From the NCBI GenBank assembly GCA_036937835.1, contig CM072879.1:18414001-18478000 (forward strand): a stretch of DNA of 64,000 nt, read 5' to 3'. Below are positions 21,844 through 33,600 of this stretch, one piece after another. Position numbers and translations under genes: made by a program. The notes under the pieces were generated by a model that was not told where the DNA came from, did no database searches, and worked only from the letters and a program-made list of their open reading frames with translations. This DNA comes from Pampus argenteus (lineage: Eukaryota; Chordata; Actinopteri; Scombriformes; Stromateidae). Every line of letters begins with the position of its first letter. Position 1 is the first letter of the stretch.

Positions 21844-23659
21844 CCCGGATAATTTGGAGATACATTTTTTGTTTTCAGCTGCTCGGTGACTCATCAGTAA
21901 AACTTGGCATCAGCCGCCGTGTGCACAAAGCGGATGATACACAACTGCCGAGCGTCGCCGCCATTTTAGAGTGAAACCTGCAGCATGCAAACACAACATG
22001 TCTGAAAATGTGCACTGAATGGAGTATCAAAGACGACATAGTTGACCCTGTGGCTGTAGATATATCCCTGCATGACAGAAATAAGTCATTTACATCCTCA
22101 AACCTTCCTGTGCGTCTGTATTCTGTATATTCTGTATATTCTGGATCCTGTATTTGTCTATACTATCTTTGGTCATGTTTGCCTAACCTGTTATGCACCA
22201 TACCGCTGCACCATGACACTGCCAAGCTGGAAAGTCCCTTCTCTTTCTTTCTTTCATTTTCTTTCTCTACCGCGTTAGGCAATGCAGCAACTGCATGACT
22301 TAACCAAGCCGCTGCTCGGTCTGAGGTCTTGTGACCAAAAGCATTTTGGTTTTACTCTCTTTTTCTTGTTAGATTTGCAGCCAGTGTGAAATATTTGATA
22401 TGATACAGTACATCTGCCACACAGATTGTTGTATCACATATTTGTTTTTGTAATATATATATATGAACATTTTAGGAGTTTGACTAATACTTATATCCAG
22501 GCATCTTACAGTACAGGTGGATGTTAATGGAGACACACTGACTTTTTCCTCCTTTCACCAGACCAGTGCACCGTGCCTCCAGCTATCCTGTAAATGCAGC
22601 TTCTACTCCAGATCGTATTACAAACTGATTCATTTCATGAGTCACAACACCAGACGTCCCTCAATCAGCTCTTGCTCGTGCAACAGAATCAAAGTAATAA
22701 CTATTACAAATATGCAGCCTGTTTGATATTATATCTACTGTATTTCTGTCCGTGAAACACTCTGTATCGCTAATAATTCAATATCCTGCTTCACTGGACT
22801 GATTAGCGTCACTGTAACAGAATACTTTGCTTCTCTTTTCTTCCCTAAACCAAAAGTAATAAAGGAATTGATGCAGCATAAAGCACAACAGAAATGACAC
22901 CGATGTAGCTCCTTTTTTTTCATTTTGTTTGACATATGAGAAGAAAGTAGAACAGAAGATATGCTGTATTGTTTTTATCCGAGCTGACGTAACCGTGCGA
23001 GTGTCTCTGAACCACTTTTGTGAACCTGGTGTGAATCCCCTAACTTTCCCTGGTGTCACAGGATTATATCTGAGTAGTAGTAGTTAATGTGTGATTTTCT
23101 AGGTTACATCTAACATGGGTAGTTGTCTGTTTCTGAGCACGGCGAGCAAAATGGATCCTCTGTCAGCTTAAAAAAAAAAGGAAAAAGCAAGAGCACTGAT
23201 CTGTGATAAAGGCTCTGAGGCAGGGAGAGAGCGACCCGCTTGGTTGTGTTTGGCACTTTTACCGTGAGTCATGTGATTTCCTGTAAATCACCAGCCTGGC
23301 TTACAGACTGGCAAAAAGTTAAGGGAGCTTAAAAAATCAGAATCACAGCTTTTGATGCCATCTAGTGGAAGCAACAACAACAAAAGAGAAACCACTTGAA
23401 ATAAACCCCAACAAATAAACCGCCGTGGCTTGTGGTGTCTGTGAGCACATGTTGTTATGTGCAGAACCACGTGCTTGCAGGTGAAGAGAAGTTGTAGCCG
23501 CAGGATCATGTGTGAATACACACACTGGTTAAAGAATCAAGACTGTGACCTGTATATTTCAGTACTGGGTTAATGGGATTGAAGCAGTGCAATTTCAATT
23601 ACAGGACAGTTTCTACCGTTTCTACGTCTGCATGCAAATCATGACCTTACGTTTAACGG

Positions 23660-24057
23660 AAAGTGGAAAGTAACAGACAATATTACTACTACTACTAATA
23701 ATAATAATACATTTACTCAAGTATTATACTTAAGTATAATTTTGAAGCTTTGTACTTCTACTCCACCATATTTCAAAGGGAAATATTGCACTTTTTACTC
23801 CTCTTTACATTTTTATTAGCTATTGTTACTAGTTACTTTGCAGATAAGATTTTTTTTTTAATCTTATTTTGGACATTTGACTCTTTACATAAAAAGCAGT
23901 TTCACCAATGATTGATTTCCCCTCTAAACGTCTCGGTGCCATTTACTGAAGTGAAGTGGTAAATGCAACCAATGTGTATTTTTAATACCAGATTTATCTT
24001 GTCACCCTTTGTAGGGGTCTGACCTCCAGGTTGGGAACCACTGGACTAAATTACCTA

Positions 24058-24102
<45 letters not shown>

Positions 24103-24230
24103 GTATAATGTATTTAAACCTAGCTCCACCTTGAAAAGTTACAACAATAAAATGCTGCTTATGCATTGATCTATTAATATTAACAATGTTTTAATGCAAC
24201 AAACTCCATCAAAGGTTCAATTTATTCATC
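23660..24230 (+). mobile_element. hAT-like element, copy 4 (diverged)
   Basis: An older, diverged relative in the same orientation as copy 1. It contains ACTTAAGTATAATTTTGAAG near its left end and GGTTGGGAACCACTGGACTA near 24031-24050, and is interrupted by an AT microsatellite. The left end GTGGAAAGTAAC is a degraded form of the terminal motif. Confidence 0.55.
24061..24110. repeat. (AT)n microsatellite
   Basis: Near-perfect TA run inside hAT-like copy 4. Confidence 0.9.
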
Positions 24231-25115
24231 CATAAGAGCACAGAAATCAGTGCTCCCATCCTAATCAACCAATGCTATATTCATACCAGGCTACCATTCA
24301 TCCAGTAGCTTTGGATCACAATGCCTCATATTAGCAGAGCATCATAATATTTAGGTAGAAACACACTACAAGTGATATTTACTGTAAAACATTACATTAT
24401 TTTCATCATGTTTAGTCTGTTTAATTTAATAGCCACCAGATGGAGACATAATACAATATATTTCAATAACCTGAGAGGTAGTGCAGTAGTCAATAGATGG
24501 CGCTGTGGAGTAGTAATCAACCCTGGTCTCACACACACACACACACACACTTCTATTACAAATATATCAGAAAGTCACTGTAATGTGAGATCCTAATCTA
24601 TCCCATCGGGGCAGATGTTCTTTCTACTCGTGCTGTTACTATTTTGAACTAATCCCCGATCACAGGATCATCCTTAATTTAATGCAATCTTAATTCCTGG
24701 ACAAGATTTCAGATTATCTATGTTCTGGGAAATAGTATTTGACACTGTCTGCTAAATCCTGATCCAATCAACAGCTACAGCAGCAGCATGGTTGATGCAC
24801 CTGGCTCAGTGTTACTCTTTAATGACTTTTATTCTGAAAGAACAGACAGCTGCATCAGGTGATTCATAATTTTAATCATGATTTAGTTTCTAATGATAAA
24901 TAAACAGTTTGTTTATGTTTGGTATAATGTATGCTATGATTGTTTATATATATATATTGTATTTACTGTAATTATTTAACTTGCTTAATATGCAACACTG
25001 AGTTAAAAAACAAGTTTTATTTTAAAGGATTTGATGGTGTTTTTTGTTTTTTTTTACACTTTTGAGTAATAAAATAGCATTTATCTGCACACACGTAGTA
25101 AGGAAAATATGAAAC

Positions 25116-25990
25116 AGTCAGTGATACTTTTACTAAAGTAAAAATACTAATACAGCAATGTATAAATACTCCATTACAAGTAAAAGTTCTGCCTTAATCC
25201 TACGTGAACTACAAAAGTACAAAAGTATTAATTATAAAGCTTCATGTATTTAGTACTGCAGTAACAGTACATAAGTACTGTGATCTTGATGTAGTTAAAG
25301 TACTGCAGTAACAGTACATAAGTATAGTGATCTTGATGTAGTTAAAGTACTGCAGTAACAGTACATAAGTACTGTGATCTTGATGTAGTTAAAGTACTGC
25401 AGTAACAGTACATAAGTATAGTGATCTTGATGTAGTTAAAGTACTGCAGTAACAGTACATAAGTATAGTGATCTTGATGTAGTTAAAGTACTGCAGTAAC
25501 AGTACATAAGTATAGTGATCTTGATGTAGTTAAAGTACTGCAGTATCAGTAGTGATTGATATATTATTATATATGACATCATTAGATTATTAATACTGAA
25601 GCATCAGTGTTAGAGCAGCATGTTACTGTTGTAGCTGCTGGAGGTGGAGCTAGTTTCAACTACTTTATATACAGTTAGATAGTTTAGTCCAGTGGTTCCC
25701 AACCTAGGGGTCGGGGCCCTCCAAAGGGTCACCAGATAAATCTGAGGGGTCGTGAGATGATTAATGGGAGAGGAAAGAAGAAGAAACAAAGTTCTGATAC
25801 ACAAATCTGTTTTCATCTTTTGGACTTTTTCTCTAATCTTTGATTTTTGCTGAAATATTGGATCATTTGAACATTTATTGAAATGAAACCATGTGAGAAG
25901 TTTAGAGGTAAAAATCACTATTTGGTGGAGCTGTCAAAATTATACTTAAGTACAATTTTAATAAATGTATTTAATTACTTTGCACCACTG
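25116..25990 (-). mobile_element. hAT-like element, copy 3, with satellite
   Basis: Nearly identical to copy 1 but inverted. It ends in CACCACTGG at about 25983-25991 and carries the 102-codon repeat ORF (25610-25918, one residue different from copy 1). The high identity suggests recent spread or gene conversion between copies 1 and 3, which lie about 13 kb apart around psmb9 and tap2. Confidence 0.75.
25252..25550. repeat. 47-bp tandem repeat, about 6 copies (inverted)
   Basis: The reverse complement of the unit at 12288-12832, with the same CTATACTT/CAGTACTT variant site. Confidence 0.95.
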
Positions 25991-26424
25991 GAAACAGTTG
26001 CAGTCATTCTTTCTCACTGTCATCCAGCTCTGGTTTCTTTCCAACTGCAGGAATAAATAAACTCAAGTATATGAGACTTTCATCCAATTACAGCAGTCGG
26101 AGCCAAAAAAACAAACAAACAAAAAAAAAAAACCATCATAAATTCAAACCTCCAACAAAACCACAATGACTCAGAGACATATGCCACAAAAGAGATTACT
26201 TGTTGGATTAGGAGGATGTTAATCTCATGTAATCTCACTTCATGTCAGTGATTATCTGTGCCAGCATTCAAAATTTTTCTGTAGCTGGTTTGTTATGTCC
26301 ACAGTTATAGACACAATCATATTACAAATACTTACTACAACACTGTAGGTGCACATCACACTGGTCACATGATCTATGACATCTGTAGTTTACAGATTCT
26401 TTCACTCCATTAAGGTAAAGTTCA

Positions 26425-26436
26425 GAAAGTGAAAGT
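26425..26436. promoter_or_regulatory. Orphan ISRE-like motif
   Basis: GAAAGTGAAAGT is identical to the cores upstream of psmb8 and tap2, but no gene was recognised within 3 kb. It may be a chance match, a distal enhancer, or a relic. Confidence 0.4.
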
Positions 26437-27436
26437 CCACCTCCATTCAGATGGAAATCACTCGTAGTCCTAGTGTCTCTACTTAGGTTCACACATTCAC
26501 TACTCATTCGACTGCATAATTAAGCAGCTGTTGTTTTTTTTATTCTTAGTTTGAATAAAAGTATACAGTATGTTGCTTTATAAGATGCAAAAATGATGAC
26601 ACTGAACTTAAAGTTGCATTTTTCACTCAGTGTCTTATACTGTAGTAACATCAGTCGCTATTATGAGACCCACAAAAGACATATTTAAATTAACCAAATC
26701 TTGTCTTCAATTCAAAACTTTTCAAAGATTTTATTCTCTATGTGTGGCACAAATATCTGAGCATGCAGCATTGATATTCAATTCATATGTTACGAAAAAT
26801 GTTCCCAAAACACCAAAAAAAAATACCAAAAAATGAGAGAGAAGTGCTGTTGTCATGCAGCAACACGGGTGTGTTTTTGAATACAGGCTCAGTAAAGCAG
26901 AGCATAACATATGTAGGTGCACATGAAAATAGTTATGAATGGAAAAATCAGCATGCATTTGACAAAATACGGTTTCCATGTACAAAACGGTTTTATGAAC
27001 AGTGATAATGGGAGTAGCTCTATTGACATAGTGAGTAGACAACACAACAACTCTACTGTACAGGAACCCTGAATGCACAATGTTCCTCCACATCTGAAGA
27101 CTGCTGTTTGCGTCAGTTGTCAAAGAGACTGTTGTTGCTAAGCAGCGCCTGTCAGCCATAGTGAGAGAAAGCGAATAAATGGAGCTGAAGCAGGGTGATA
27201 GATTTACACAGATAAACACATGTAATAACCAAACAAAGTCAGGTAGCATCACGTTTATGTTGTTAAGGTGTTTTATTGATTATACCAGGACAAATTAAAC
27301 AGCATAAAAATGAAGCCTAAAGTGTGTCTGACTCAGGACCGAGGCGTCGTGAGGGAGAGAGCTTCCTTAGCAACCGTCTCTGGACGGATTTTAATCATGT
27401 GACAAGCTGATGCAGCCAAGCCTTGAGAAAAACACT

Positions 27437-27440
27437 GTGT

Positions 27441-27496
<56 letters not shown>

Positions 27497-27497
27497 G
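27437..27497. repeat. (TG)n(AG)n microsatellite
   Basis: A compound dinucleotide run with no associated gene. Confidence 0.9.
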
Positions 27498-28071
27498 CAC
27501 CACTGATGAGTCAGAGGATGCTGATACTGACACAACACGCCTTCACTTCCTGTGCCTACACGACGGTTTCTAGATATTCAGGTCAGAAATGGTCAGTGTA
27601 ATAACAAGTGGTCCTCCACACAATATAGCAGCATAATAACACAACATATTGCGTAAGTTATCTAAGTATAAATCAGTGAGTAATACAATATATATGCTGC
27701 ACTGTGCCAACACATTTAGTCATCCTTTTTGGGAACAATAACAATCCTTATTCATGATGGTAAGAAGAGTGATGAAAGAAAATGCTTAATGTACTGAAAT
27801 GTGTTTTTGTATTATTAGTAATTAATAATATGTTATGAGTAAAACAAAAAACAAAAACATAAAAAAGATACATAATCACACATATTTATTATATTCATAT
27901 ACACATAGATTTTCCCATATAGTCCAACATATTATTTATGTTGTTGATGTGTGAAACTCTTCCCATGAATCATGTAGTATATTATATTATAGAAATATGT
28001 TATATTATACTGTATATTCATGCAGATGGTCTGAGCCTGTAGAGGCCGTCATTATTGTTGAAGCTTAATGT

Positions 28072-28094
28072 CAAAGTGAAAGTAAAAGAGAAAT
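28072..28094. promoter_or_regulatory. Orphan ISRE-like purine motif
   Basis: CAAAGTGAAAGTAAAAGAG with a further GAAA gives several spaced GAAA/AAAA cores, about 2.4 kb upstream of the brd2 TATA box. Confidence 0.35.
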
Positions 28095-28489
28095 ATGAGC
28101 TGGATTCTGCACTTAGCATATTTAGTCTTTTGAATAAGTTTTTTATTGAAGTATATACAAACACTGTCTGAATGTCTCTGATGGAAATACTCCTGATATT
28201 TGATTAAAATAAATAAAAGCCGGTGTCCAAAGTTTAAATTAGAAACTGAACTAAAAGCAATAAAGTAAACTGTTTTGAATGTATAGTTTTAAATTTCATT
28301 TGGCATGGAGCCACAGAAGTACACCTTTATTTATTTATTTATTATTGATCAAAACATCACATTTTTCCTGCTTTACTCTCCAGTTCATCTGCAGCTGAAT
28401 CCCAACCAACCCACTTCCCCAGAAACCTTTAGCATAAATCTCCACATTTATCTTTAGGGGACAAAAACTGCTCTTAGATCAGCCTCATG

Positions 28490-29100
28490 CTTTCCTTGTT
28501 GACAATACGACTTCACGCATGCGCAATGTTTCGTGTTGCGCCACAAAACCTGAGCTCGTCAGCGGTCATCCGTTGGAGAGAAAAAAAACAGACATGTTTA
28601 ACTCTTTTGAGACAAACTGAGCAATTACACACGAGTCTGTAGAGGGAATATTGCGATCACGAACGGATTATATATAGAGGAGGCTTGGGAAATGGCACAA
28701 ATCAATAATACGAAAAAATCTTGTTCGTCACGTGGTCAGAATTCACCAATCGGAGCGACGCAAATCCAGCGGAAAGTATGCTGCTTTGTTTAGATATTTA
28801 GCTAACGTTAGCCCCAAATATGACCTTATTACTTGGTACAAATCACACGTTGTGGAGCTGGAGAGGACGTTTTTATGAGAAAGGACGCATCGTGGATACG
28901 TTTTACTCCGTTTTTCGTCTTTATTTCCTCTTTTTTTTGTGGTGTGGAATGCCACGTGTTCAGGGCTCGTTTCATCACATGACTCCCCTCCCCCACCCGG
29001 CGAGGAGAATTGGAGAAGAAGGCGGACATGTTTGAGGGAAATGTGTTGGTTAAAAAGTATCGAGGTGGAAGACAAGAAGATTATGTGAAGACAGGTTTCG
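28490..29100. promoter_or_regulatory. Possible upstream promoter / 5' UTR region of brd2
   Basis: A CpG-richer island in otherwise AT-rich sequence, with an NRF1-like ACGCATGCGCA (28515-28525), TATATATAGAGG (28669-28680) and a donor-like ACAG/GTTTCG near 29092. Human BRD2 is known to use alternative upstream leaders. A link to brd2 here is inference only. Confidence 0.35.
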
Positions 29101-30313
29101 CTTTATCTTTGGATTTACCAGTCGACATTTTTTATCTATTTATTTATTTAATATTCAAGGTTTTTTTTTGTTATACTTAAGAAATATTTAATTTTCTTTA
29201 AAACAAAAAAACAACTTTAATCTCGAATATTTGTTTAACTTTGTGTTTAAGTTGTCAAAACCTTTTGGTAATATCTAATATTAGCATGTATATGTTAGTA
29301 TCCATCGTTTATATTTGAGTGACATTGTAGGGAATTTGTAACCTTGGTGTGGGGGATGGGCGCATGTGGTTAGGTAACCAGTTTATGTGGTTTTAATTGT
29401 TAAATCGGTATCAATATAAGAAATCCTGTAAAGATTAATTTGTTAACTTTTCTAATTGTTTATGCTTTTGTAGTTTTGGTCTCATTGGCTTTCTGAAGGT
29501 CAGGTATGATGTTTGTAATTTCAAACCCATATCTCCTCTTTAAGTTTCTACATGATTTTAGTTTTAATTAACAGTTCGTTTATTTGTGTTTTTAATTAGT
29601 GGTTGTGGTTTGGCAAAAGTAACATTAACTTTGATTAAATGAAAGACTCAGGTCAGGGAGGAAAACTGCTGTGTCATTCAGTGGATTTGTTGTTCTTGTG
29701 GCCATACAAGGTGTCTGTTTTTTGTTGTTGTTGTTGCCCTTTTGTTGTTAGTTGAAGTACATATGGACTACTACAGACTTGGTGAGGATTGTAGGGTGTG
29801 CTTTCATCACAGTTTTCTGTTTGTGAGGCGTGGAGGCCTTGATTATCTGGCTGGCTTTACAAATGTCGACTTATTTGCATTTTATTTAACTCTATTTTGT
29901 CCGTTCCTGTTCATAAGCGACATATTTAGCGTTTTGTAAGTTTAGCTTCATGTCTTATCTTACGTATTGTAATTAATTCGACGATAATACTTTGTGGCAT
30001 TGTACTTAAAGATGGCGACTGTGTTCTTCTTCTCAGACACAGAAATGCGGATATTCTGGTAAGTAGAGAGCTCGTGGGGAGAGGCTCTTGCAGGGAGGCG
30101 CGTGACCCGGCGGAAGAGCCAATAGGCTTCTTGGTATATAGTCTGAAAGCCCGCGTTACAACCGTGTTGACCAATCCGCGCTGTCTCTTAGCACACGTTG
30201 ACGTAATGTAATATGATGAGTAGGAGGCTGACCTCGGTTCCTTCGCATTTTGTGTGGGATTATACGGCGGAGCCAGTCAGAGACGACATTTCTGTAAAAC
30301 CTAACAGGCTCGA

Positions 30314-30530
30314 CCAATAGTCTTGCGCAATTTCCTTGACGGACAGTAACAACTTGCGAATAGACTTGCCCGAAAGATAGTCAGTGAGACGTCAGAGCGA
30401 AGGGGCGTGATGACTTTGACGGACAGTGCAAACAGCGAATAGGAACTTGGAGGGCGTAGACATTCTGAGGTAGTACGTCCAATAGGGTGGCGCGGTCGGT
30501 GTATAAAAGTACGGGTGTAGTCGCATCGTC
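30314..30530 (+). promoter_or_regulatory. brd2 core promoter
   Basis: A clear TATA box, TATAAAAG (30502-30509), lies about 140 bp ahead of the ATG. CCAAT boxes lie at 30314-30318 and 30479-30483, with two more further up near 30119 and 30171. A CRE-like GACGTCAG lies at 30388-30395. Between the CCAAT boxes a module is duplicated: TTGACGGACAGT at 30336 and 30416, and GCGAATAG at 30356 and 30435. Confidence 0.7.
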
Positions 30531-30646
30531 GCCATTTCAGTGAAGGAGATTGAGGGAGTTTACCCGCAGCGGGGAGCGGAGAAACCGGACGAACAGAGTC
30601 GGATCCTGGGTTGAGTCTAGCTAAAACAGAATCCGGATCCATCCCG

Positions 30647-33600
30647 ATGGATATGGCTGTTAACCCGCTCCTTGACAGGTATCTACCGGTAAAATTGACT
30701 CTCAGCTTTCCATCGGAGGGAATATTGTGAACAATTCTGATCTTTTTTTTTCCCTCCCCAACCAAGATAACATTACTGGCAGCCTGTGTTCGCTGTAATA
30801 AGGGTGACATAGAGAAATGGACATTGAATATGCTGCAGGAAGGATTTTTATCGGAATAAAAAGCGGAATTCATGTTGAGGAAATATTAACAAAATATGTT
30901 TGTGAGCTGTAACGAGTTGCGACTGTTGTTCGCACTACGCCGGCGCCATCTTCGGAGAGCCTCTGCCGTTGGCCGCTCTCTCCCGCTGCCTGGCAGTTGG
31001 TGCTAGTCGTGCTAGCATTAGCTCCACATACTTAAAACCTTTCTCGTTCTTGGCCACAATTTTTTCCCCCCGTTTTAAATCGACTATCCGTGTTTATATA
31101 ACGACAATCAATCGTTTAAGTCTCAGAAATCGGATGTTGCCACAAGGTAAACAATATCGTTAGAAACGTTATTATGTATTTTGACGTGTATATGTATTTT
31201 AGCCGTTAGATAAAAGTTGTTGGATAGTTGTAGAAGAGGCTTATTTGTTTTTGCCGGTTTGTTATTGTAGCCATGTGTCGGTCAGAAGAGGTTGTGGTTA
31301 CCGGTGCGACTACATTGCATCACAGTTTAAGTGTTAAGGGAGCTAATACTGTCAGCTGCCCCATTAATGCATTATTTATCAGGGAGGACAATGCAGATAT
31401 TAGGAGTTGCAATTAACTTCCATCCCCGGAAGGCTCAATATCTGTAGTTGGTTTGGGTTGTCCACGTGTGTTGGGTGTGTGTCAGTTGGTTGCTTGGTTA
31501 CAGAGCTCTGTCACTCAACCTAGGCTAGCTAGCAGCAGGCTGTACTAAATTTATACAACACAACCACTGTATTAAAATATTTCTTTTTTTTTTTTCTTGG
31601 TCACTCACACCAGTTTGTTAATCCAATTTACAGCTAATTCAAGTGTGTTTTTTTTGTTTTGTTTTTGTTTTAGTGTTGTTAATGTTATGTACATGATTAC
31701 TTTCTAAATAATAAAGTACACTAACTGTCAAATGTGTTTCCAAAGGTTGTATCATTCAAAACAGCGTGCTTTACCACGAAGGACACAAATAGACCGTGTA
31801 ACTATTAAATGTATATACACTATGTAAACTCTACTTTTAATGTAGTGGCTGAGTTTCACTACCATTGTGTCTTAAACCATGTTTTTCGTAGTACGCATGT
31901 GTAAAATTCGCCAGTTCATACATGCATACAGGTAAATAACACGTCACATGGGGCCTCTTATTGACGGCATGATGCAAACACAGTAATACTTAACACCATT
32001 TGCATCAGTTGCTTCATGCTCACAACAAAACTGAATGTGCAGACGCATTTAGTTGCATGCAACATCTGGCAATGCAAACAGATCAGGTGTCGGTTGTCTA
32101 AAAGAAATGGTTTTCCAGCAGATGACCCCAAATGTCCCAGTTAAATGTGTTAGTAGGTCAGCGGAGGCGGTGACTTCATACTGTTAACAACTCTTACTTC
32201 AGGAATTGGTAGCCCTGGTATTTTATTTTTTTCTAAATAAGGAACATGATTTGTGAATGCATATAATAACATGTCCCCCACTTGCATCAAAACTGGGATG
32301 TCAAATGTTTTTGCGCGTTGTGTAGCATTGCAGCAAGTCTGATCAAGTAACAAATGATACACTCTACAGTTTTGTAGGAGAGCGGACAATTTTTATACAC
32401 AATTTCAATCAACTCAAAGCCGTATTAATATGTACATGTAAACTGAAACCCAGAGCTTCGCACCGCTGCATGTGAGGAAGCATATATTGTGGTTGAATCC
32501 AGCTCTTGTGTTGGAGGCAGGCGTGTCGCTTCACAGTTGAACCAACCCACTGTGTGTTGCTACAGTGTAGGTAGAGGGAAGGGCTGTAGAAATAGTCTTG
32601 TACTTGCACACGTGGACCTGATTTTAAAAGATACACGTGGAGGCACAAGCCGAATAACGGTAGATGTAAACGAATACCTTTTCACAAGGGCAAGCTTCCA
32701 AGGCTTTAAGAAGAGAAATGTTTTTTTTGTAGTAGTGTCTCCTCTTCAAGCTTAAACAATGACTCCTTCCATAAAAGATCATGTAACCTTGCAGTGTTGC
32801 CTCCAGTAGTGTTAAAGCAGCGTTTCCATGGCAGGACGACCATAATTGCCATAACTGAGGTTATATGGGACGTCCTCTGCCGAGTCAAGCTAGTGAAGCC
32901 ACATTCCAGGTCAGACAAAGTGTGTAGAGGCCAGCGGCAGCTCTTGACATATTTTTGCATAGATTTGCTTGAGATTTCTGCAGAAACGACCTCTTGCAGT
33001 GGCCTAAAAAAGGCCCAGTGCAACTGATAATGTAACAAGAAGACATGGCAGCTGAAACTCCCCACAAGAGTGAGGTTTCTTTTTTTGTTGCTACAGGGAA
33101 ACGGGTGGAGTTTCTGTTTGAGTAATCAATGAGATGGACATAAAGGAGGAGGAAGTGATAGTCACCCCCCCAGAAGAGCTGACTGCTGATTAGGCAGGAG
33201 TATGATGAGTACTTGCTGAGTAATGTTTAGATCATGTGACCAGCTGTGTGTGTGTGTCTTTTGTAGGGGATTTACTCTATTCTGTATGCTTATGAGTGTG
33301 CGATAGGGTAAGTGGGATTAGTGTAGTTTGATAGGATAACATAACATACAATACATGCTAACAAGGGAACAGTGTAATATTAGGATGACACAATGATAAC
33401 GGTTAGTGTCATATTAGTCCCGGGATTTACAGAACAGATAAAAAGATATAACTGTTTTTTTTATGTGGCAAAGAGAAAACCCTGTTCAGCATGGAAAGCT
33501 ATTGAATATCTATGGTTTCTCACCACGTGTGTCTTGGCATCATTTTGTGCCGAATGGGCTCATTGGTTCTCTCATCTGTGCTCTCTACAGCTCCCATGTC

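Larger units (their letters stand above)
20319..30313. other. Long intergenic region tap2-brd2
   Basis: About 10 kb with no recognised protein-coding gene. It begins with the tap2 3' UTR and ends in GC-rich upstream sequence of brd2. Between them lie two hAT-like copies (23660 and 25116), the inverted 47-bp satellite, A-rich and dinucleotide repeats, and two orphan ISRE-like motifs (26425 and 28072). I looked for class I, class II, beta-2-microglobulin-like and kinesin/tapasin motifs and saw none. Small ORFs, including a 173-codon one at 26731-27252, show no domain. Confidence 0.6.

Noticed and set aside
26731..27252. 173-codon minus-strand ORF, the longest in the tap2-brd2 gap
   Set aside because: No recognisable domain, odd Cys/His/Leu-rich composition, no splice or promoter context. 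Likely chance.
28820..29035. 71-codon plus-strand ORF upstream of brd2
   Set aside because: Lies in a CpG-rich leader-like region with no family match; could at most be an upstream ORF.
30301..30873. 190-codon minus-strand ORF over the brd2 promoter and first exon
   Set aside because: Antisense to a confident promoter and exon; the ORF arises from GC-rich sequence with few stops.
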